From NCBI GenBank assembly GCA_009778475.1, contig WRJS01000026.1:1-34444 (forward strand): 34,444 nt of DNA, read 5' to 3'. Under the pieces are notes generated by a model, which was given only the letters and a program-made list of their open reading frames with translations, was not told where the DNA came from and did not search any database. The position numbers and the translations under genes are program-made. Numbering within the stretch: the stretch's first letter is position 1; each line of letters starts with the position of its first letter. This document shows, piece by piece, positions 17,102 through 24,311 of the stretch. This stretch comes from Kiritimatiellota bacterium. Its GTDB lineage: Bacteria > Verrucomicrobiota > Kiritimatiellia > RFP12 > UBA1067.

Positions 17102-18517
17102 ATGGACACCAACCGACGCGATTTCATCAAGGGCGCGGCCACGGCCGTGGCCGCGTTGCCGACGTTCAGGGCCCTGAGCGAGGAGTACGAATACGCCATC
17201 GGCCCAGATGACACACCAATCAACGTCGCCCTCATCGGTTGTGGTACGGAGGGCGAAGTCCTGTCCGAGGCCGCGCTGAAAATCCCGGGCGTCCGTTTCC
17301 GCGCCGTCTGCGACATCCAGGATATCCGCCGCAAGATGATGCGCGGGCGCATGAGGGTTTTCGGTCATAAGGACGTCGCCACCTACGAGGACTACCGCGA
17401 GATGCTCGATACGGAGGGCGCGAACATCGACGCCGTCCTCGTCGCGACCCCCGACTGGATGCACGCCGAACACACCAACGCCTGCCTCCGCGCCGGCAAG
17501 CACGTCTATTGCGAAGCCCCCATGTCCAACGACCTGAAAAGGGCGGCGTCCATGGTTCAAACCCAGCGCGAGACCGGCAAGCTCCTGCAGATCGGCCACC
17601 AGCGCCGCTCCAACCCCCGCTACATCCACGCCATCAACCGCATCCTGCGCGAGACCAATATGCTCGGCGCCGTCCCCCACTCCTACGCGCAATGGCACCG
17701 CAGTGTCGCGCCTTTCATCCCGCCTTATAGAAGGGCAGAAATGAATGTCCAGCAGGACACGCTCGACAGATACGGCTACGAGAACATGGAGCAATTCCTC
17801 AACTGGCGCTGGTTCGCCAAGTACGGCGGCGGCCCGATGCTCGCCCTCGGCTCGCAGCAGGTCGATGTGTTCCTGTGGGCGTTCGGCTGCGCCCCCGTCT
17901 CCGTGACCGCCGTGGGCGGCAACGAGTTTTACGGCCGCCAGATGAACGACAATGTGACCGCGTCTTACGAGTTCAAGTCCAAGGACGGCAAGACCAGCCG
18001 CGCCCTCTGCCAAGTGCTGACCACCACAAGCAGCGGCGGCTTCTACGAGCGGTTCATGGGCGAGAACGGGATACTGAACATCGCCGAAGTCCGTGGCCTG
18101 GGCAACTCCGTGTTTCGGGAGGATCGTGACGAGGTGCCCGAGTGGAGTAATTTTGTCGCGCAAGGCCTGATCCGCGACGCGGTCCAAAAACTGAAAGGCA
18201 CTCACCCTGTTACGGTAAGTTGTGTTCCTACCCCTATGATAGACGAGTCATTTTCCGGAACATTGGCCAGACACGGCAACCGCCTTTTTTTCTATCTGCC
18301 TTGGGGGGGGCAGTATTTATTGACTGTGGAGTTGAACAAGCCCGCCCACATGCCGCATCTGGAGAACTTCCTCTTCGCGGTACGGCAGGGCAGGCCCGAC
18401 CTGCTGACCTGCCCCCCCGAGGTGGCCTACCGCACCCTCGCCGCCGTCCTCGCCGCCAGTGACGCCATCACCCAAGGCCAGACCATCCGTTTCAAGCCCG
18501 AGGATTTCCAAACCTAA
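17102..18517 (+). CDS. Tat-exported Gfo/Idh/MocA-family oxidoreductase
   Basis: 471 residues. The N-terminus has a twin-arginine motif (NRRDFIKG, Arg5-Arg6), suggesting folded export. A Rossmann domain follows with VALIGCGTEG (residues 42-51) and VLVATPDWMHAEH. The position normally EKP reads Glu138-Ala139-Pro140, so the usual Lys is absent. The C-terminal alpha/beta domain (about 165-450) includes GHQRRSNPRY and HLENFLFAVR. A stretch coded near 18208-18330 is AT-richer, contains a run of eight G and reads less like family sequence, though the frame stays open. Family members oxidise or reduce sugars or sugar derivatives; some act as glycosidases. Start ATG 17102 follows AAAGGAG. Confidence 0.9.
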   Translation: MDTNRRDFIKGAATAVAALPTFRALSEEYEYAIGPDDTPINVALIGCGTEGEVLSEAALKIPGVRFRAVCDIQDIRRKMMRGRMRVFGHKDVATYEDYREMLDTEGANIDAVLVATPDWMHAEHTNACLRAGKHVYCEAPMSNDLKRAASMVQTQRETGKLLQIGHQRRSNPRYIHAINRILRETNMLGAVPHSYAQWHRSVAPFIPPYRRAEMNVQQDTLDRYGYENMEQFLNWRWFAKYGGGPMLALGSQQVDVFLWAFGCAPVSVTAVGGNEFYGRQMNDNVTASYEFKSKDGKTSRALCQVLTTTSSGGFYERFMGENGILNIAEVRGLGNSVFREDRDEVPEWSNFVAQGLIRDAVQKLKGTHPVTVSCVPTPMIDESFSGTLARHGNRLFFYLPWGGQYLLTVELNKPAHMPHLENFLFAVRQGRPDLLTCPPEVAYRTLAAVLAASDAITQGQTIRFKPEDFQT

Positions 18518-18658
18518 ACATTACGCCCGTAAGGGTACAGGGGATTTTTTTGCGGATTGGCGTTTGACTTTTCGGAAAGAATCGGCAATAAATGATGATG
18601 TTTTGCGTTTAACGGTCTTGTGGGCTAATTCGGTCCACGTAAAGGAAAGGATGATGTG

Positions 18659-18838
18659 ATGAAGGTTGTTATCACGTTCGCGCTGATGGCGGTGCTGGCG
18701 GCATCGACGACGCTGGCGCAGTGCCCGTCGAAGGCGAAGAAGTGCTCCGACGACAAGAAGGACTCGAAGAGCGAGTCGGTCGAGTGCTGCAAGTGCAAAG
18801 CCGAGAAGGACAAGGGCGACAGCTCGAGCGATAAATAA
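18659..18838 (+). CDS. Small exported Cys-rich, highly charged peptide
   Basis: 59 residues from ATG 18659 (GTG 18656 is also in frame), eight bases after AAGGAAAGG. Residues 1-21 are a signal peptide (MKVVITFALMAVLAASTTLAQ). The mature part is about 38 residues, mostly Lys, Asp, Ser and Glu, with five Cys arranged CPSKAKKC and ECCKCK. The Cys pattern could bind a metal or form disulfides; no family is recognised. A TTGACT (18564-18569) with a weak AATAAA 17 bases on may be its promoter, and a strong terminator follows, so it is an independent single-gene unit. Confidence 0.65.
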   Translation: MKVVITFALMAVLAASTTLAQCPSKAKKCSDDKKDSKSESVECCKCKAEKDKGDSSSDK

Positions 18839-18861
18839 GCGCTTGTTGTCAAACGAGAAAG

Positions 18862-18894
18862 GGCTCCGGATTATTCCGGGGCCTCTTTTTTTGC
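18862..18894 (+). terminator. Rho-independent terminator after the Cys-rich peptide gene
   Basis: GGCTCCGGA, loop TTAT, TCCGGGGCC (one G-T pair), then CTCTTTTTTT. It starts 24 bases after the stop codon. Confidence 0.88.
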
Positions 18895-19036
18895 GCAACG
18901 GCGAAACCTAGCCGCCCCCTGTTTCACGCTCGGCGGAAAAGATTCGAGATTTTTTCAATTCCATTCCCCAACACGAAGTGGTATATTACAAACTGTCTAT
19001 CGGGTACGTGTTTCTGCAAAAGAGAGAATCAATGTT

Positions 19037-20113
19037 ATGAGCGCAAAAGAGATGACTTCGGCGGAGCGGGTGATGACGGTGTTGCGGAACGGGGAGCCGG
19101 ACCGCATCCCGCATTTCGAGTGGATTATCGACAAGAAGGTGCGCCACGCGCTCTGCCCCGGCGCGTCGCTGGAGGAGTTCTCCGTGCGCATGGGGCTGGA
19201 CGCGCTGCTCACCGACCCGGATTTCACGACCGAGCAGGTCGCGCCGAACCGCTTCCGCAACGAGTGGGGCATCGTCGTGGAGAAGGGCGAGGAGCAGCAT
19301 TCGACTGTCGTTGAGGCGGTGATCCAGACGCTCGACGACATGACGAATTACGCGCCGCCCGACCCTTACGCGCCGCACCGTTTCGAGAGCCTGAAAAAAT
19401 TGGTCGCCCGCTACAAGGGCCAGTATGCCATCGGCGTACACCTGAACGACGTGCTGTCCATCCCGCGCAACCTGATGGGTTTTCAGGAGCTGATGATGGC
19501 GTTCTGCCTCGAACCCGAGCTCGTCAAGCAGCTGGTCGAAATGTCCGTTGACCTGAACATCAAGCTCGCGGCGGAGGCGGCGCGTTTCGGCGCGGACTTC
19601 GTGTTCACGGGCGACGACTACTCTTCGGGGCAAGCGCCGTTCATGTCGCCGGACACGTTCCGCGAACTGATGTACCCCGGCCTCAAAAAGGTGATGAAGG
19701 GTTTTCGCGACGCGGGGCTGCCCGTCATCAAGCACTCCGACGGGAACATCCTGCCGCTGCTCGACATGATCCTGGACGCGGGCATCGACTGCCTCGACCC
19801 CATCGACCCGCTCGGCAACATGGACATGGCGGAGATGAAGCAGCAGTACGGCAAGACGCTCGCGCTCAAAGGCAACGTGAACTGCGCCACCACGCTCGTG
19901 AACGGCACGGTCGAGGAGGTCGTGCAGGAGACCCTCGGCGTGATCCGCGCGGCGGCGGAAGGCGGCGGGCTGATCATCTCGTCGAGCAACAGCATCCACT
20001 CCTCCGTCAACCCCGCGAACTACCTCGCGATGGTCAACACCATCAAGGCCTACGGCCGCTACCCCATCCGCCTCGACTACGAGACCACCGGCGCGCGCGA
20101 CGCTTTTGGGTGA
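19037..20113 (+). CDS. Uroporphyrinogen decarboxylase-fold protein (MtaA/UroD-like family)
   Basis: 358 residues starting at ATG 19037 (AGAGAGA upstream). It has the UroD TIM-barrel style: ERVMTVLRNGEPDRIPHFEW at the N-terminus, GADFVFTGDDYSSGQAPFMSPDTF, VIKHSDGNILPLLDMILDAGID, LGNMDMAEMKQQYG, LKGNVN and GGLIISSSNSIHSSVNPANYLAM. This matches the large, mostly uncharacterised UroD-like group common in PVC bacteria rather than haem-pathway HemE; the substrate is unknown. Some relatives are corrinoid methyltransferases, but the typical HxC zinc pair is not present here (HSDGN instead). A TATATT -10 candidate lies at 18982-18987. No gene is directly coupled. Confidence 0.88.
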   Translation: MSAKEMTSAERVMTVLRNGEPDRIPHFEWIIDKKVRHALCPGASLEEFSVRMGLDALLTDPDFTTEQVAPNRFRNEWGIVVEKGEEQHSTVVEAVIQTLDDMTNYAPPDPYAPHRFESLKKLVARYKGQYAIGVHLNDVLSIPRNLMGFQELMMAFCLEPELVKQLVEMSVDLNIKLAAEAARFGADFVFTGDDYSSGQAPFMSPDTFRELMYPGLKKVMKGFRDAGLPVIKHSDGNILPLLDMILDAGIDCLDPIDPLGNMDMAEMKQQYGKTLALKGNVNCATTLVNGTVEEVVQETLGVIRAAAEGGGLIISSSNSIHSSVNPANYLAMVNTIKAYGRYPIRLDYETTGARDAFG

Positions 20114-20192
20114 CAGGAAAAGGTAAGAAGTAAAAAGTGATAGGCTATCGCCAGACGGCGGTTTCGAGGGAACCGCCCTCCCCAAATGGAAT

Positions 20193-20468
20193 GGAGGGCG
20201 AGGCAGGGTTCCCGTTGGCGCGACGTGCGACTAATGGGGCAGGACACCGCGAGGGCTGGAAGCCCTCGGGGAATATCCAATATCCAACACGGAATATTCA
20301 ACGCCCAAGTTAAATGCGCTTCGGTTTTGTGTCCCAATTGGAGGGCGAGACAGGGGACCCCATTGGCGCGGCGTGTGGCCAATGTGGCAGGAAGCCGCAA
20401 AGGCTGAACGCCCTCGGGGAAGCCTGTTCTCCCTTCTGTAGCGCATTTCACTTGGGCGTTGAATATTC
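20193..20468. repeat. Composite intergenic repeat: two diverged 80-bp copies plus a 29-bp inverted repeat
   Basis: The gap 20114-20578 has no gene. Two direct copies start with GGAGGGCGAG at 20193 and 20340 and run about 80 bases to CCCTCGGGGA, with clear similarity throughout. The second copy is enclosed by a 29-bp inverted repeat, 20292-20320 and 20440-20468 (28 of 29 match, GAATATTCAACGCCCAAGT...). The element spans 177 bases. Related GGAGGGCGAG copies are at 26925, 34311 and 34336. Confidence 0.8.
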
Positions 20469-20515
20469 TCATGCCCCATTGGTCACGGTTGCACCAACGG
20501 GGACCGCTTTCTCCC

Positions 20516-20544
20516 TTGACTTCCTCCCCTTTCTGTCATACACT
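20516..20544 (+). promoter_or_regulatory. Predicted sigma70-type promoter of the GH172 gene
   Basis: TTGACT (20516-20521), a 17-base spacer and TACACT (20539-20544). The start codon at 20579 has AGGGAGG four bases upstream, giving a leader of about 28 bases. Confidence 0.6.
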
Positions 20545-20578
20545 AGGTTTCTGTTTTTAATCGTTTTAGGGAGGATGT

Positions 20579-22633
20579 ATGAAGAAGTTGTTGCTGGTCG
20601 GAGTGTTGCTGGTCTCGTGCGCGTCTGCCGCGCCGAAGGTGTCGGTGAGGTCGCTGCTGGAGGAGATGGTGGATCGCGAGAATATCACGCGCCTGCCGGA
20701 CCCCGCGTTCACGGTGCGCTTGCACAGCAGTTATGACCGCGAGACGGTGGGCATCGATGAGCCGGGGTGGTTCGCGAATTCGGACCGCTCGGAGTTCGTG
20801 CGCGTGGAGGAGAACGCGGGGCGCAAGGAGTATGTCGCCATGGACGCGCAGGGGCCGGGTGCGATCGTGCGCTGGTGGGTGACGATCGCGGGTTCGACGG
20901 ACGGGTCGGGCGTCATCCGCGTCTATATCGACGGGAAGCTGGCCGTGGAGGGGAAGGTCGTGGACGTGGTGAGCGGCGAGGCGCTGTGCGCGAAACCGCT
21001 GTCCGCGTCGGTCTCGGAAAAGACGCCCTACATGAACCGCGGCCACAACCTCTACCTGCCCATCCCATACGCGAAGAGCTGCAAGATCACCTACGAGAGC
21101 GACAAGATCAAGGACAAGCGCGACGGCGAGGCGTTCTACTACAACATCGAGGCGCGCACGTATCCCAAGGGCGTGGAGGTGGAGTCGTTCTCGCTGGACG
21201 TGGCACGGCGCGACGCGGTCGCCATCGCGGAGATTAACCGCCGCCTAGCGGGCGGCGAGCGCGGGCTGCTCAGCCTGAAAACGCAGGCCGCGACGTTCGA
21301 CGGCGTGATCCCGCCGGGAGGGTCCATCACGAAAACCGTCAAGGGCGAGCAGGCCGTGCGCTCGCTGGCCATGGCGCTCGACGACGGCAAGAGCCAGCAG
21401 GCCCTGCGCTCGACAATCATCGAGATGGCGTTCGACGGCCAGCGCACGGTGTGGGTCCCGGCGGGCGAGTTCTTCGGCACGGGCTATCAGGTGTCGCCTT
21501 ATCAGATGTGGTACGCGAGCGTGCGCAAGAGCGGCCTGATGGAGGCCGCGTGGGTGATGCCCTTCAAGAAGGAATGTACACTAACCATCCGCAACGTGGG
21601 TAACGCGCCCGTGACCGTCTCGCAGAGCGCGCTCGTCACCGCGCCCTACAAATGGGACAGCAAGCGCAGTATGTACTTCGGCGCGGGGTGGTACGAGCAG
21701 AACAAGGTGTCGTCGCGTAAAGACGGCTCGCACTGGGATCTGAACTACGTCACGCTCACCGGCGAGGGCGTGCTGGTCGGCACCGGCGTGACGCTCTTCA
21801 ACACTGCCAACGCTTGGTGGGGCGAAGGCGACGAAAAGATTTTCGTGGACGGCGAGGCCTTCCCCTCCTTCATCGGTACGGGTTCGGAGGACTACTACGG
21901 CTACGCATGGAGCAACGGCAACAACTTCGACCACCCCTTCATCGCCCAGCCCGAAGGCATCGGCGCGGGGCGGCCGGGTCTTGTCATCAACACCCGCCAC
22001 CGTGTGCTCGACGCCATCCCCTTCAAGAAGAGCATCCAGTTCGACATGGAGATGTGGCACTGGGCCGACACCATCCTCAACTACGCCCCCGTCACGCAAT
22101 GGTATATGCGCCCCGGCGGCACGGCCAACCGTACGGCAGAGGCCGCGCTCGCCGCCCTCCCCGTCGCGCTCAGCCGCCGCGACATCATCCCCCTCAAGAC
22201 CATCCGCGAAGGCCGCCTCGAAGGCGAAGAGCTCGACCTCTCCGCCACGCAAGGCAGCGCCGGGATACAGACCGACGAGAAATACGGCTGGAGCGGCGGC
22301 AAGCAATTCTGGTGGCGCGGTGCCAAGCCCGGCGCGACCGCGAACCTCGACTTCGCGCTGGAGAAGGCCGGTAAGTACAACGTGAAAATCTCCTTCACCC
22401 ACGCGCCCGACTACGGCACGGCGGATGTCTCCTTCAACGGGAGCGTCGTCGCGCCCGCCTACGACGCCTACGCCGAGCGCGTCGAGAACCACGTCAAAGA
22501 CTTTGGCACGCTCGAGCTCAAGGAAGGCGAGAACCGCCTCTCCATCAAGCTCACGGGCGCGAACGCGAAAACCAAAAACGACGCCTTCCTCTTCGGCATC
22601 GACTACATCGATATCAAGCGGGTGGGGGATTAG
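20579..22633 (+). CDS. Exported GH172-type (DUF2961) glycoside hydrolase with C-terminal beta domain
   Basis: 684 residues. Signal peptide MKKLLLVGVLLVSCASA, possibly lipoprotein-like because of the Cys, though no good lipobox. The DUF2961 core runs from about residue 25 to 530: FANSDRSEFVRVEENAGRKEYV, GPGAIVRWWVTIAG, then WWGEGDEKIFVDGE and GTGSEDYYGYAW with Glu437, the block expected to hold a catalytic acid. Known GH172 enzymes act on alpha-D-arabinofuranosides or alpha-D-fructofuranosides; which applies here cannot be read. The last 120 residues (from about 560) form a separate beta-rich domain (LDFALEKAGKYNVKISFTHAPDYGTADVSFNG) like carbohydrate-binding or galactose-binding folds. It has its own promoter and converges with the next gene. 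Confidence 0.9.
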   Translation: MKKLLLVGVLLVSCASAAPKVSVRSLLEEMVDRENITRLPDPAFTVRLHSSYDRETVGIDEPGWFANSDRSEFVRVEENAGRKEYVAMDAQGPGAIVRWWVTIAGSTDGSGVIRVYIDGKLAVEGKVVDVVSGEALCAKPLSASVSEKTPYMNRGHNLYLPIPYAKSCKITYESDKIKDKRDGEAFYYNIEARTYPKGVEVESFSLDVARRDAVAIAEINRRLAGGERGLLSLKTQAATFDGVIPPGGSITKTVKGEQAVRSLAMALDDGKSQQALRSTIIEMAFDGQRTVWVPAGEFFGTGYQVSPYQMWYASVRKSGLMEAAWVMPFKKECTLTIRNVGNAPVTVSQSALVTAPYKWDSKRSMYFGAGWYEQNKVSSRKDGSHWDLNYVTLTGEGVLVGTGVTLFNTANAWWGEGDEKIFVDGEAFPSFIGTGSEDYYGYAWSNGNNFDHPFIAQPEGIGAGRPGLVINTRHRVLDAIPFKKSIQFDMEMWHWADTILNYAPVTQWYMRPGGTANRTAEAALAALPVALSRRDIIPLKTIREGRLEGEELDLSATQGSAGIQTDEKYGWSGGKQFWWRGAKPGATANLDFALEKAGKYNVKISFTHAPDYGTADVSFNGSVVAPAYDAYAERVENHVKDFGTLELKEGENRLSIKLTGANAKTKNDAFLFGIDYIDIKRVGD

Positions 22634-22683
22634 CCGCCGGATCGGTTTGGCACTCGCTAAGCGAGTGCGGAGCTGCATGAATT

Positions 22684-22749
22684 GATGGCGACTGATGGCG
22701 ACTGAAATCGATTAACCTCGATTCAAGTCGTTATCAGTCGCCATCAGTC
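22684..22749. repeat. Long hairpin between converging genes, built of GATGGCGACT repeats
   Basis: GACTGATGGCGACTGA (22690-22705) pairs perfectly with TCAGTCGCCATCAGTC (22734-22749). Inside, AATCGA and TCGATT form a second stem. The left arm is itself a 10-base tandem repeat. It sits between the converging GH172 and UroD genes and could end transcripts from both, although no T run follows. Confidence 0.7.
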
Positions 22750-22780
22750 GATAACAAAATCCAACACCAACATCTCCCCC

Positions 22781-24208
22781 TCAGAACGACAGCAGCATCT
22801 GCCAGATGTACATGGTGGCGTTGGCGTCAACCATGCTCCAGAGGCGTTCGGCGAGCTCGGCGTTGCCCTGCACGCCAGCCAGCCCGAGGTCGTCGAGGTG
22901 TTCCTTCCACGACACGCAGGCTCCGGCGGGGCGGCCGGTGGGCGGCGGGATTTTTGCGGGCGGCGGGGGCAGGCCGCCGGCAGGGCGCACGCAGAGGTTT
23001 TCGAGGGGCGCGTCGGGCGCGTCGTACACGCCGAACGCGCGTGTGGCCTCGACCATGGCGCGCATGTTCTCGGGGCGGGTGTCGTTCTGCATGATCGCGC
23101 TCGCGTCCATGATGTAGCCGCCCTCGCGGCCGAGGATGCTGATGAGCTTCTTGACCTCCTCGCGCACCTGCTCGGGCGTGCCGACGGCGAGGGTGACGTT
23201 GCTCACGCCGCCGCTGATGGCGAACTTGTCGTGGAGCTTGTCGTGGATGGTCTGCGGGTTGCCGCGGTCGATGTGATAGACGATGCTGCGCTCGGGCAGC
23301 TCGCGGAAGGCGTCGAGGTGCGCGTCCCAGTTGCCCTCGGCGTAGAACATGGTCTGGTGGCCGCCGCGCCAGAGCTCTTCGATGATGGGGCGCACGGTGG
23401 GCCAATAGACATTGGCGAACTGCGCGGGCGTGACGAACGGCACGCAGCCCCGGTGCATCCAGTAGCCGATGGGCAGCTGCGACGACGGGTCTGCGGTGGC
23501 GGCCGCGACCCAGTGCAGGTGCGGCATAAGCGCCTCGCAGGCCTTCATGACTTTCTCGGGGCGCTCGAGCAGGTCCATGGTCAGGCCGATGTAGCCGCGC
23601 AGCTTGTCGCCGATGATGTCGAGCGGGGCCTTGAAGATGCCCGCGATGGCGCCGGGGGTCTCGGCCTCGTTGGTGAGGCGCGCGCAGTGCGGGCCGTAGG
23701 CGTTGAAATACTGCACCATGGCCATGGCGGAGGAGACGAGCGCGACGTTGTTGCGGAATGAGGACGGGGCCCCGGCGGCGGCGATGCGGCGCGTGGCGCG
23801 CGGGAACCAGACCTCGTAGAGGAACGCGGTGGGGTCGTCGATGAGGCGGTCGTACTCGTCCTCGCGCATGAAGGACTTCTCCTCCGGCGGCTCGAGGTAC
23901 TGGAAGCCGCGGTCGGGCGGCACGTTCACGCCCGGCACGCCGTAGTAGCGCGCGGTCGCCGCGTCGGTGATGCCCGTCCAGACATAGACCATGCTGGCCG
24001 GCACGGCGTCCCAGTCATAATCCTTGCAGCAGCGGATCATGGCCTCGAACGCGTCGGGGTAGTTCTGCGTCATCTGCTGGCAGTCGAAGCCCGCGTGACG
24101 CCCGGTGAACTCCGCCGCGAACGGGCGTATCGGAATCATGTCCGGCTTACGGTTGTTGAGCGCCGTGACGAACCGGCGCAGACGCTGCTGGTAACGAGAC
24201 TCTGCCAT
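22781..24208 (-). CDS. Uroporphyrinogen decarboxylase-family protein, larger form
   Basis: 475 residues from ATG 24208; an ATG six bases upstream abuts the AAGGAG Shine-Dalgarno, so the inner ATG is preferred. N-terminal YQQRLRRFVTALNNRKPDMIPIRPFAAEF and C-terminal barrel blocks such as MFYAEGNWDAHLDAFRELPERSIVYHIDRG and GGVSNVTLAVGTPEQVREEVKKLI, then GGYIMDASAIMQNDTRPENMRAM, fit the UroD-like group. It is longer than the other member (358 residues) and has a Pro-rich insert near residue 420 (GLPPPPAKIPPPTGRP) followed by a short C-terminal extension. The substrate is unknown. glgP follows upstream on the same strand with a gap of about 100 bases. Confidence 0.88.
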   Translation of the reverse strand: MAESRYQQRLRRFVTALNNRKPDMIPIRPFAAEFTGRHAGFDCQQMTQNYPDAFEAMIRCCKDYDWDAVPASMVYVWTGITDAATARYYGVPGVNVPPDRGFQYLEPPEEKSFMREDEYDRLIDDPTAFLYEVWFPRATRRIAAAGAPSSFRNNVALVSSAMAMVQYFNAYGPHCARLTNEAETPGAIAGIFKAPLDIIGDKLRGYIGLTMDLLERPEKVMKACEALMPHLHWVAAATADPSSQLPIGYWMHRGCVPFVTPAQFANVYWPTVRPIIEELWRGGHQTMFYAEGNWDAHLDAFRELPERSIVYHIDRGNPQTIHDKLHDKFAISGGVSNVTLAVGTPEQVREEVKKLISILGREGGYIMDASAIMQNDTRPENMRAMVEATRAFGVYDAPDAPLENLCVRPAGGLPPPPAKIPPPTGRPAGACVSWKEHLDDLGLAGVQGNAELAERLWSMVDANATMYIWQMLLSF

Positions 24209-24311
24209 AACCATCTCCTTTTTTCCTCAACCCTGGCCGACAACATGTCTGCCAACTTTTAAAACAGCATACCATATCGCGGTCGGAATGTCTTGCGGAA
24301 AATGCGGGATA

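Noticed and set aside
19037..20113. Haem-pathway uroporphyrinogen decarboxylase (hemE)
   Set aside because: The fold is shared, but motifs and context fit the broad UroD-like group; no other haem genes are nearby.
24244..24270. Sigma54-like site upstream of the minus-strand UroD gene (TTGGCAGACATGTTGTC)
   Set aside because: The essential GC of the -12 box is GT and the -24 box lacks CACG, so the match is too weak.
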